From an uncultured Faecalibacterium sp. (GTDB taxonomy: Bacteria; Bacillota; Clostridia; Oscillospirales; Ruminococcaceae), in assembly GCA_900540455.1 (NCBI GenBank), contig UQGD01000060.1, forward strand, positions 1-6,171: a stretch of 6,171 nucleotides of DNA, written 5' to 3'. The stretch's first letter is position 1; the number at the start of each line of letters is the position of its first letter. The position numbers were made by a program, and so were the translations under genes. The notes under the pieces were generated by a model that saw nothing but the letters and a program-made list of their open reading frames with translations, did no database searches and had not been told where the DNA came from. Positions 1 to 5,354 of the stretch are shown here, piece after piece.

Positions 1-1007
1 TCAAGTGGAACATGGGCTGGATGAACGATATGCTCAGCTACATGAAGACCGACCCCCTGTTCCGGGCGGGCAACCACAACAAGGTCACCTTCAGTTTCTT
101 CTACGCTTTCAGCGAGAACTTCGTGCTGCCCATCAGCCACGATGAGGTGGTCCACGGCAAGTGCAGCCTGATCAATAAGATGCCCGGAGATTACGAGGCA
201 AAGTTCGCCAACCTCCGCACCTTCTTTGGCTATATGATGGCGCACCCGGGCAAAAAGCTGCTGTTCATGGGGCAGGAGTTTGGCCAGTTCGTGGAGTGGA
301 ACGAGGCGAAGCCGCTGGACTGGATGCTGCTGGAGTATGAGAAGCATACCGAGCTGCAAAACTACGTCAAGACCCTGAACCGCCTGTACAAAGAGCGCCC
401 GGCTCTGTGGCAGATCGATTACAGCTGGGAGGGTTTCCAGTGGGTGGTGCCGGATGATTCGCAGCAGAGCGTCATCGCCTTCCTGCGCAAGGATGCCGCC
501 GGCAAACAGCTGCTGGTGGTGTGCAACTTCAACCCCGTCCTGCGGGAGGGCTACTCCCTGGGTGTGCCGGTGTCCGGCACCTATAAGGAGCTGCTGAACA
601 GCGACGATGCTGCCTTTGGCGGTTCCGGCGCAGTACACAACAAGGCGCAGCGCTCCAAGAAAAAGCCCATGCACGGCTTTGAGCAGAGCATCACCCTGAC
701 GCTGCCCCCCATGAGCACCCTCTATTTTGAGGTGCCGGTAAAGCGGGCCGCAAAGCCAAAGGCAGAAGCAGAAAAGGCAAAGCCCGCTGCTGCAAAAAAG
801 ACTGCAAAGACCACTGCAAAAACCACAAAGACTGCTGCGGCAGCTCTGGCTGCCAAGCGCACCACAAAGGCCAAAAAGGAGACCGCTCCTGCACAGGAGG
901 CTCCGGCCAAACGCACCGCCAAGCCCAAAGCAGCGCCTGCGGAAACAGCTGCAAAGCCTGCCCGCAAGAGCTGTGCAAAAAAGACGCCGAAGCCCAAAGA
1001 GGAATAA
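1..1007 (+). CDS. glgB: 1,4-alpha-glucan branching enzyme GlgB, C-terminal part (5' end outside window)
   Basis: Glycogen branching enzyme of family GH13 cuts alpha-1,4 glucan chains and rejoins them by alpha-1,6 bonds in the cytoplasm. The frame is open from the first bases and reads KWNMGWMND, a conserved GlgB stretch, so the Met at 12 is internal and the start lies upstream. Numbering from that Met, the GH13 region IV motif LPISHDEVVHGK holds H43, D44 and E45; the His-Asp pair is the conserved substrate/transition-state pair. GQEFGQFVEWNE and LDWMLLEY follow as in other GlgB proteins. The C-terminal beta domain ends near LPPMSTLYFEVPVK (residue 244), where most branching enzymes stop. Residues 245-331 are an added low-complexity Lys/Ala/Thr/Pro tail, described separately. 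The stop is TAA at 1005-1007. glgC follows, so this is the visible first member of a glg operon. The assignment is very secure; only the tail is odd. Confidence 0.96.
   Translation, partial: KWNMGWMNDMLSYMKTDPLFRAGNHNKVTFSFFYAFSENFVLPISHDEVVHGKCSLINKMPGDYEAKFANLRTFFGYMMAHPGKKLLFMGQEFGQFVEWNEAKPLDWMLLEYEKHTELQNYVKTLNRLYKERPALWQIDYSWEGFQWVVPDDSQQSVIAFLRKDAAGKQLLVVCNFNPVLREGYSLGVPVSGTYKELLNSDDAAFGGSGAVHNKAQRSKKKPMHGFEQSITLTLPPMSTLYFEVPVKRAAKPKAEAEKAKPAAAKKTAKTTAKTTKTAAAALAAKRTTKAKKETAPAQEAPAKRTAKPKAAPAETAAKPARKSCAKKTPKPKEE
744..1004 (+). other. Lys/Ala-rich basic C-terminal tail of GlgB
   Basis: These 87 codons after the GlgB beta domain encode about 29 Ala, 22 Lys, 4 Arg, 12 Thr, 9 Pro and 7 Glu, for a net charge near +19. 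The pattern of short AAKP, AKKTAK and AKRTAKPK units resembles histone-H1-like or AlgP-like bacterial tails and is almost certainly disordered. It stays in frame with the enzyme and ends at the GlgB stop. Alanine codons are GCA 12, GCT 8, GCC 6 and GCG 3. Binding to nucleic acid, polyphosphate or another anionic surface is possible, but nothing in the sequence proves it. A recent low-complexity expansion without function is the alternative. Confidence 0.85.
801..824 (+). repeat. 12-base tandem repeat inside the GlgB tail
   Basis: ACTGCAAAGACC (801-812) is followed directly by ACTGCAAAAACC (813-824), 11 of 12 bases identical. A diverged third unit, ACAAAGACTGCT, comes next (825-836). Each unit encodes four residues of the TAKT type. 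This suggests that the basic tail grew at least partly by in-frame duplication. Confidence 0.7.
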
Positions 1008-1009
1008 GG

Positions 1010-1033
1010 CGGCTTGGGGCCGAACCGTTTTTT
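1010..1033 (+). terminator. Weak terminator-like stem with T6 tract after glgB
   Basis: CGGCTTG (1010-1016) can pair with CGAACCG (1021-1027), with one C-A mismatch and one G-U wobble, around a GGGC loop, directly followed by TTTTTT (1028-1033). The stem is short and imperfect, so at most partial termination is likely. It would lower transcription of glgC relative to glgB. No convincing promoter is visible between it and glgC, which argues that transcription reads through. Confidence 0.35.
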
Positions 1034-1040
1034 GTTACAC

Positions 1041-1063
1041 CATTTCCGCCTAAAGCGGAAATG
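1041..1063 (+). repeat. Perfect 9-bp inverted repeat upstream of glgC
   Basis: CATTTCCGC (1041-1049) and GCGGAAATG (1055-1063) are exact reverse complements around a CTAAA loop. No T tract follows on either strand, so it is not a standard intrinsic terminator. The stem ends 7 bases before the GGGGAG ribosome binding site of glgC. It could act in mRNA processing or stability, in translational control, or as a protein binding site. A dispersed intergenic repeat copy is another possibility. Confidence 0.7.
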
Positions 1064-1070
1064 TTAAAAA

Positions 1071-1076
1071 GGGGAG
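1071..1076 (+). promoter_or_regulatory. Ribosome binding site deciding the glgC start
   Basis: GGGGAG lies 1 base before an ATG at 1078 but 10 bases before the in-frame ATG at 1087. Only the second spacing suits initiation. The protein from 1087 begins MAKEIVAMILAGG, matching the normal length of GlgC N-termini. Confidence 0.7.
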
Positions 1077-1086
1077 AATGAAAGCT

Positions 1087-2280
1087 ATGGCAAAAGAAAT
1101 TGTGGCAATGATCCTTGCCGGCGGACGTGGCTCGCGTTTGTACGCGCTGACACAGAAAACGGCCAAACCTGCGGTGTCTTTCGGCGGTAAGTACCGCATC
1201 GTGGACTTCCCGCTGTCCAACTGCGTCAACTCCAATATTGACACGGTGGGCATTGCGACCCAGTATCAGCCCCAGAAGCTGAACGAGTACATCGGCAACG
1301 GCCAGCCCTGGGATCTGGACCGTCTGTACGGCGGTGTGCACACCCTGCCCCCCTATGAGCAGGCAAAGGGCACCGACTGGTACAAGGGCACCGCAAATGC
1401 GATCTATCAGAACATCAGCTTTATCGACAGCTATGACCCGGAGTACGTGATCATCTTGTCCGGTGACCAGATCTGCAAGCAGGACTATGCCGACTTCCTG
1501 CGCTTCCATAAGGAAAAGGGCGCCGAGTTCTCGGTGGCTGTTATGGAAGTGGATTGGAAGGAAGCCTCCCGCTTTGGCCTGATGGTGGCGGACGAGAACG
1601 ACCGCATCACCGAGTTCCAGGAGAAGCCCCCGGTACCCAAGTCCAACCTGGCTTCCATGGGCATCTACATCTTTAACTGGGACGTGCTGAAGAAATATCT
1701 GGAGGAGGACGAGGCAGATCCCGAGTCCAAGAACGACTTTGGCATGAACATCATCCCCGCTCTGCTGCGGGACGGCCGCCGGATGTATGCTTACCACTTT
1801 GCCGGTTACTGGCGGGATGTGGGCACCATCGACAGCCTGTGGGAGGCCAACATGGAGGTGCTGGACCCCGAGAACTCCGGCATCGATATCTTTGACGAAA
1901 AGTGGAAGATCTACAGCCGCAACCCCGTGCTGCCCGCCCAGAAGATCGGTCCCCGCGCAGTGGTGCAGGACTCTCTGATCACCGAGGGCTGCAAGATCTA
2001 CGGCACAGTGAAGCACTCGGTGCTCAGCGCTGGTGTCGTGGTGGAGGAAGGTGCCACCGTTGAGGATGCTGTGCTGATGGATGGCGTCGTGGTCAAGGCT
2101 GGCGCAGTGGTCAAGCGCTGCATCCTGGCAGAGGATGTCAAGGTCGGCGCTGGCGCAGTGATTGGCGGCGCAGGCCCCATTGCTCATGTGGGCACGGGTC
2201 TGTCCATCGGTGCAGGCGCTACGGTCAAAGAGGGCGCCAAAGTATTTGAAGCCGTCAAGGAGGGCGAGGAAGTATGCTGA
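1087..2280 (+). CDS. glgC: Glucose-1-phosphate adenylyltransferase (ADP-glucose pyrophosphorylase) GlgC
   Basis: Makes ADP-glucose and pyrophosphate from glucose-1-phosphate and ATP, the committed and usually allosterically controlled step of bacterial glycogen synthesis. The 397-residue protein has the nucleotide-binding loop LAGGRGSRL (10-18), then KPAVSFGGKYRIVDFPLSN, WYKGTANAIYQN from W98, LSGD with the catalytic-type D127, and FQEKP with K180 aligning with the glucose-1-phosphate lysine of the E. coli enzyme. The N-terminal half is a Rossmann-like nucleotidyltransferase domain. From about residue 285 hexapeptide-type repeats form a left-handed beta-helix. The start at 1087 is preferred over the in-frame ATG at 1078, which is too close to the ribosome binding site. 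The last 7 bases overlap glgD, implying translational coupling and matched synthesis of the two subunits. Length and motifs are normal for the family. Confidence 0.96.
   Translation: MAKEIVAMILAGGRGSRLYALTQKTAKPAVSFGGKYRIVDFPLSNCVNSNIDTVGIATQYQPQKLNEYIGNGQPWDLDRLYGGVHTLPPYEQAKGTDWYKGTANAIYQNISFIDSYDPEYVIILSGDQICKQDYADFLRFHKEKGAEFSVAVMEVDWKEASRFGLMVADENDRITEFQEKPPVPKSNLASMGIYIFNWDVLKKYLEEDEADPESKNDFGMNIIPALLRDGRRMYAYHFAGYWRDVGTIDSLWEANMEVLDPENSGIDIFDEKWKIYSRNPVLPAQKIGPRAVVQDSLITEGCKIYGTVKHSVLSAGVVVEEGATVEDAVLMDGVVVKAGAVVKRCILAEDVKVGAGAVIGGAGPIAHVGTGLSIGAGATVKEGAKVFEAVKEGEEVC
2257..2264 (+). promoter_or_regulatory. Ribosome binding site of glgD inside the glgC coding end
   Basis: AAGGAGGG lies 9 bases before the glgD ATG at 2274 and wholly within glgC. 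It supports the overlapping start and coupled translation of glgC and glgD. Confidence 0.75.
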
Positions 2281-3401
2281 GCCAGAACACCAATGCATTG
2301 GGCATCATTTTCCCCAACAGCTATGATAATACCGTTCCGGAGCTGGTCACCGAGCGTGCCATGGCTTCGATCCCGTTTGCAGGCCGTTACCGCATGGTGG
2401 ACTTTGTGCTGTCCAGCATGGCAAACTGCGGCATCTCCAATGTTTCCATCGTGGTGCGCAAAAACTATCACTCCCTGATGGATCACCTGGGCACCGGCCG
2501 TGAGTGGGATATGGCCCGCCGCCACGGCGGTCTGAACATCGTGCCGCCGTTTGCAGAAAAGGGCGTGCGCATCTACTCCGGCCGTGTGGAGGCTCTGGCT
2601 TCCATCCTGAGCTTCCTGGAGGACCAGAAGGAGCGCTATGTGGTGATGTGCGATGCCAACATGGCCATCAACTACGACTTCAACTCTCTGCTGGCTGCAC
2701 ACCAGGCCAGCGGTGCGGATGTTACGGTGGCATACCAGCGCACCGAGATCCCCGAGGGCCGCAAAAACGATAACTACACCCTGACGGTGGATGCAGACGG
2801 CCGTGTTACCGAGCTGCTGCTCAACGATTATCGCCCCGGCAAGCAGAACCTGGATCTGAACATCTATATCCTGGAGCGCGAGACCCTGATCAAGCTGGTC
2901 AAGGACGCTACGGCCCGCGGCCTGATCTACTTTGAGCGGGATATCCTGGCCCACAACGTCAATATCCTGAACATCCACGGTGTGGAGTACACCGGCTATG
3001 TGGCCCATGTCTGCGACATGAAGAGCTACTTTGATGAGAACCTCAAGCTCATCGACGAAAACAACCTGAACGCTCTGTTCCCCAAGAACAGCCCGGTTTA
3101 CACCAAGATCCGTGACGACAACCCCACCCGCTATGTGACCGGCTCCAACGTCAGCAGCTCTCTGCTGGCGGATGGCTGCATCATTGAGGGCACGGTGGAG
3201 AACTGCGTGCTCTTCCGCGGCGTCAAGGTCAAAAAGGGTGCAGTGGTCAAGAACTGTGTGCTGATGCAGGATACGGTCATTGAGCCGGATGTGGAACTGT
3301 CCTATGTCGTTACCGACAAGAACGTGCGGATCACCGCCGGTAAGAAGCTGTCCGGTACCGACAGCTTCCCGGTCTATGTCCAGAAGAGCCACATGATCTG
3401 A
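2274..3401 (+). CDS. glgD: GlgD, non-canonical ADP-glucose pyrophosphorylase subunit
   Basis: A 375-residue paralogue of GlgC found beside it in Firmicutes. In characterised Firmicutes systems GlgD pairs with GlgC and raises activity of the mixed enzyme. Residues 8-47 read ALGIIFPNSYDNTVPEL...MASIPFAGRYRMVDFVLS, which lines up with the GlgC N-terminus. The GGRGSRL nucleotide loop is replaced by PNSYDNTVPEL, and the EKP sugar-phosphate motif is absent, with LLLNDYRPG in that area. An Asp at 127 (CDAN) sits where GlgC has LSGD. The C-terminal part keeps beta-helix repeats (ADGCIIEGTVENCVLFRGVKVKKGAVV) and ends SFPVYVQK, typical of GlgD. It starts 7 bases inside glgC and is followed by a terminator-like hairpin. 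The role as a mainly regulatory or stabilising subunit is inferred from the missing motifs and from family knowledge. Confidence 0.94.
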   Translation: MLSQNTNALGIIFPNSYDNTVPELVTERAMASIPFAGRYRMVDFVLSSMANCGISNVSIVVRKNYHSLMDHLGTGREWDMARRHGGLNIVPPFAEKGVRIYSGRVEALASILSFLEDQKERYVVMCDANMAINYDFNSLLAAHQASGADVTVAYQRTEIPEGRKNDNYTLTVDADGRVTELLLNDYRPGKQNLDLNIYILERETLIKLVKDATARGLIYFERDILAHNVNILNIHGVEYTGYVAHVCDMKSYFDENLKLIDENNLNALFPKNSPVYTKIRDDNPTRYVTGSNVSSSLLADGCIIEGTVENCVLFRGVKVKKGAVVKNCVLMQDTVIEPDVELSYVVTDKNVRITAGKKLSGTDSFPVYVQKSHMI

Positions 3402-3411
3402 TTTCCCTGAT

Positions 3412-3451
3412 AGGGGCGGCTTCCTCCCCGGTAGCCCCTCGTGAGAGGGGC
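3412..3451 (+). promoter_or_regulatory. Competing hairpins preceding the terminator (attenuator-like)
   Basis: Three segments can pair in mutually exclusive ways. AGGGGC (3412-3417) pairs with GCCCCT (3434-3439). GCCCCTC (3434-3440) pairs perfectly with GAGGGGC (3445-3451) across a GTGA loop of the GNRA class. The latter segment is also part of the left arm of the terminator stem at 3443-3482. This 1:2, 2:3, 3:4 layout is that of an attenuator, but the low-complexity G/C content makes chance pairing easy. Confidence 0.35.
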
Positions 3452-3482
3452 GGGGGCCTTTGTGCCCCCGCCCGCTCTTTTT
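3443..3482 (+). terminator. Strong intrinsic-terminator-like hairpin between glgD and glgA
   Basis: GGGCGGGGGC (3448-3457) pairs perfectly with GCCCCCGCCC (3464-3473) around the loop CTTTGT. With one bulged G at 3474 the stem extends through GAGAG (3443-3447) against CTCTT (3475-3479). A T5 tract ends at 3482. It should end or reduce transcription after glgD. No clear promoter is visible in the 68 bases before glgA, so partial read-through seems likely. Confidence 0.75.
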
Positions 3483-3486
3483 AGGC

Positions 3487-3523
3487 GCCTGCACCGCCGT
3501 CCGGGCGGAGGGGGAGTGCAGGC
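3487..3523 (+). repeat. Inverted repeat in the glgA leader
   Basis: GCCTGCAC (3487-3494) and GTGCAGGC (3516-3523) are exact reverse complements. Inside them CGCC (3495-3498) pairs with GGCG (3504-3507) around a 5-base loop, leaving an 8-base purine-rich bulge on the 3' side. No T tract follows. The structure ends 14 bases before the glgA ribosome binding site and may shape translation or mRNA stability of glgA. Confidence 0.6.
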
Positions 3524-3550
3524 TGCATTGGAACTGGAAGGAGAGTATCC

Positions 3551-4969
3551 ATGAAAATTCTGTACGCTGCTTCGGAAGCGAACCCCTTCGCCAAGTCCGG
3601 CGGACTGGCGGACGTGGCCGGTGCTCTGCCCAAGGCCCTGGTGAAGGACGGGGTGGATGCCCGTGTCATCATGCCCCTGTATGGGGACCTGAAGTTCCGG
3701 GATAAGCTGGAGTACATTACAAACTATTCGGTGCCGGTGGGCTGGCGCAGCCAGTACTGCGGCCTGTTCAAGGCCGAGATGAACGGCGTTACTTATTACT
3801 TCCTGGACAACGAATATTACTTCAAGCGCCGGGGCCTGTATGGTTTTTATGACGACGGCGAGCGTTTCGCCTTCTTCTCCCGTGCCATCCTGGAGACGCT
3901 GTTCTATATTGATTTCACCCCCGATATCATCAACTGCAACGACTGGCAGACGGCACTGACCCCGGTGTACCTGAACCTCTATTACCGTCACCTGGATAAG
4001 TTCAACCGCATCAAGACCATCTTCACCATCCATAACATCGCCTACCAGGGCAAGTATGGCGTGGAGATCCTGGAGGATACCTGCGGCATCGGCCGCCGGG
4101 ACCAGCACATTGTGGAGTATGATGGCTGCGCCAACTTTATGAAGGGCGCCATCGAGACGGCGGATAAGATCACGACCGTCAGCCCCACCTATGCGCAGGA
4201 GATCCTGGACCCCTGGTTCAGCTATGGTCTGGATGCGCTGCTGCGGGAGAAGCAGTATAAGCTCTGCGGCATCCTGAACGGCATCGATATGGATGCAAAC
4301 GACCCCGCTACCGATAAGAACATTGCGGTCAATTACAGCATCAAGGATGTTGAGGAAGGCAAGGCCGCCTGCAAAAAGGCGTTGCAGGAGCGGTTCGGCC
4401 TCCATCAGGACGGCAGCCCCGTGTTTGGCATGGTCAGCCGTATGGTAGGCATGAAGGGCTTTGACCTGGTGCAGAGCGTGGCCGATGGCCTGGTGGACCG
4501 CGGCATCCAGTTGGTGATCCTGGGCAGCGGCGAGAAGCAGTACGAGTCCTTCTTCTCGGATCTGTGCGGCCGTCATCCGGGCCGTGTGGGCACCTACATT
4601 GGCTTTGAGCCGGCGCTGTCTCAGCAGATCTATGCCGGTGCAGATGCGTTCATCATGCCTTCCAAGAGCGAGCCCTGCGGCCTGGCACAGATGGTGGCCT
4701 GCCGCTACGGCACCCCGCCCATCGTCCGGGAGACCGGCGGTCTGCGGGACTCCATCCACGACTCCACCATGGGCCAGGGCAACGGCTTCACCTTTGCTGG
4801 ATATTCGGCCCATGAGCTGTACGAGGCTTGCTGCCATGCGCAGGATGCCTACTATGATAAGGAGAACTGGAGCAATCTGGTCCACTATGTCATGAGCTGT
4901 GACTTCAGCTGGGATGTTTCTGCCAAGAGCTACGAGGGTCTTTATAACGAGACCGCAAACCTCTGGTAA
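3551..4969 (+). CDS. glgA: Glycogen synthase GlgA (ADP-glucose-dependent, GT5)
   Basis: Transfers glucose from ADP-glucose to the non-reducing end of alpha-1,4 glucan in the cytoplasm. The 472-residue protein, close to the 477 of E. coli GlgA, shows the GT-B fold landmarks in order. These are KSGGLADV with the ADP-glucose-binding K15, NCNDWQTA with D131, FTIHNIAYQG with H161, GILNGID, MVSRMVGMKG with R297 and K302 of the active site, SEPCGLAQM with the catalytic-type E374, and ETGGL. All key residues are present. AAGGAG (3538-3543) lies 7 bases before the ATG, and the MKILYAASEA start is typical. The gene follows glgD after 149 bases containing a terminator-like hairpin, so its expression may be set separately from glgC and glgD. 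It uses the ADP-glucose made by GlgC/GlgD, and its product is branched by GlgB. Confidence 0.97.
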   Translation: MKILYAASEANPFAKSGGLADVAGALPKALVKDGVDARVIMPLYGDLKFRDKLEYITNYSVPVGWRSQYCGLFKAEMNGVTYYFLDNEYYFKRRGLYGFYDDGERFAFFSRAILETLFYIDFTPDIINCNDWQTALTPVYLNLYYRHLDKFNRIKTIFTIHNIAYQGKYGVEILEDTCGIGRRDQHIVEYDGCANFMKGAIETADKITTVSPTYAQEILDPWFSYGLDALLREKQYKLCGILNGIDMDANDPATDKNIAVNYSIKDVEEGKAACKKALQERFGLHQDGSPVFGMVSRMVGMKGFDLVQSVADGLVDRGIQLVILGSGEKQYESFFSDLCGRHPGRVGTYIGFEPALSQQIYAGADAFIMPSKSEPCGLAQMVACRYGTPPIVRETGGLRDSIHDSTMGQGNGFTFAGYSAHELYEACCHAQDAYYDKENWSNLVHYVMSCDFSWDVSAKSYEGLYNETANLW

Positions 4970-4985
4970 TCTCTGCCCTATAAGC

Positions 4986-5111
4986 AGGAACTACGGCCTG
5001 CGGGTCTTTGCCCAGACGGACCAGGGGCTGTGCATCGGCACGGCAAACCCGTTCTACGGCACCCAGGTCTGGCTGCTGCGGAATAGTCCCAACAAGGCAC
5101 AAGGCGAATAA
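4986..5111 (+). pseudogene. Possible C-terminal remnant of an unrelated protein
   Basis: Just after glgA, in a different frame, 41 codons ending in TAA at 5109-5111 read RNYGLRVFAQTDQGLCIG then TANPFYGTQVWLLRNSP. This looks like ordinary protein rather than random translation. It resembles, from memory only, the last strands of bacterial beta-propeller-like proteins (YGxRxF...GLxIGTANPF...VW). There is no start codon or ribosome binding site of its own; the open frame merely extends back into the glgA coding sequence. The strong terminator 14 bases downstream would fit as the original end of that lost gene. A chance open frame in GC-rich DNA remains possible. Confidence 0.4.
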
Positions 5112-5124
5112 CAAATGCGTTTTG

Positions 5125-5158
5125 CCCGGTCTCTGCGGTTGCAGAGACCGGGTTTTTT
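5125..5158 (+). terminator. Strong intrinsic terminator ending the glg operon
   Basis: CCCGGTCTCTGC (5125-5136) and GCAGAGACCGGG (5141-5152) form a perfect 12-bp stem with a GGTT loop, followed at once by TTTTTT (5153-5158). No T tract follows the stem on the opposite strand, so it acts on + strand transcripts. It separates the glycogen genes from the ATP synthase genes. Confidence 0.95.
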
Positions 5159-5226
5159 GTCCCCCAAAATGCTGCACAGAGGCCAGGATGCTCCGGAGGC
5201 TGTGTCCGACAAAAGTGAAAAATTGA

Positions 5227-5232
5227 TATACT
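5227..5232 (+). promoter_or_regulatory. Possible second, upstream -10 element
   Basis: TATACT at 5227-5232 is identical to the -10 of the main promoter. The best -35 candidate, CCGACA at 5206-5211, matches only four positions and leaves a short 15-base spacer, so this would be a weak promoter at best. Confidence 0.25.
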
Positions 5233-5243
5233 AATCCCAAAAA

Positions 5244-5281
5244 CCGTCCGATTTTGATTGAAAACCCGGCCGGATTTGATT
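5244..5281 (+). repeat. Direct repeat overlapping the atp promoter
   Basis: CCGTCCGATTTTGATT (5244-5259) and CCGGCCGGATTTGATT (5266-5281) match at 13 of 16 positions. Their start points are 22 bases apart, about two helical turns, so both face the same side of the DNA. The first copy ends in the -35 and the second ends at the -10. This is a plausible tandem regulator-binding site; the regulator is unknown. Confidence 0.45.
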
Positions 5282-5286
5282 ATACT
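5258..5286 (+). promoter_or_regulatory. Sigma-70-type promoter of the ATP synthase operon
   Basis: A -35 TTGAAA (5258-5263) and a -10 TATACT (5281-5286) are each one base from consensus and separated by the ideal 17 bases. Transcription would start near 5293. The preceding stretch, about 5211-5259, is A/T-rich in an otherwise GC-rich window and could act as an UP element. It sits between the glg terminator and the first atp gene, as expected. Confidence 0.8.
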
Positions 5287-5340
5287 ATGCATATAAGAAC
5301 CTTAGCCCGGCGGCACACCCCGTCCAGGGCAGAGGAGGGG

Positions 5341-5348
5341 AAGGAGGG
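5341..5348 (+). promoter_or_regulatory. Ribosome binding site fixing the GTG start of the AtpZ-like gene
   Basis: AAGGAGGG lies 6 bases before GTG at 5355. No ATG is suitably placed, and the neighbouring GTG at 5353 runs straight into TGA, so the GTG at 5355 is the start. Confidence 0.8.
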
Positions 5349-5354
5349 ACGCGT

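Noticed and set aside
1041..1063. Intrinsic terminator at the glgC leader palindrome
   Set aside because: No T tract follows on either strand.
1078..1086. glgC start at the ATG at 1078
   Set aside because: Only one base separates it from GGGGAG. The ATG at 1087 has suitable spacing and gives the family-typical N-terminus.
691..2298. 535-codon open frame on the minus strand across glgB and glgC
   Set aside because: It lies opposite two conserved enzymes. It is His/Leu/Val-rich without recognisable motifs, and results from G/C-biased third positions on the + strand.
2184..3494. 436-codon minus-strand frame opposite glgD
   Set aside because: Same mirror effect; no ribosome binding site, and the composition is that of antisense glgD codons.
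3374..4885. 503-codon minus-strand frame opposite glgA
   Set aside because: The opposite strand encodes GlgA with every catalytic motif; the antisense product has no recognisable domain.
5175..5204. CACAG/CTGTG inverted repeat after the glg terminator
   Set aside because: Five-base arms around a 20-base loop are expected by chance; inner pairing is poor.
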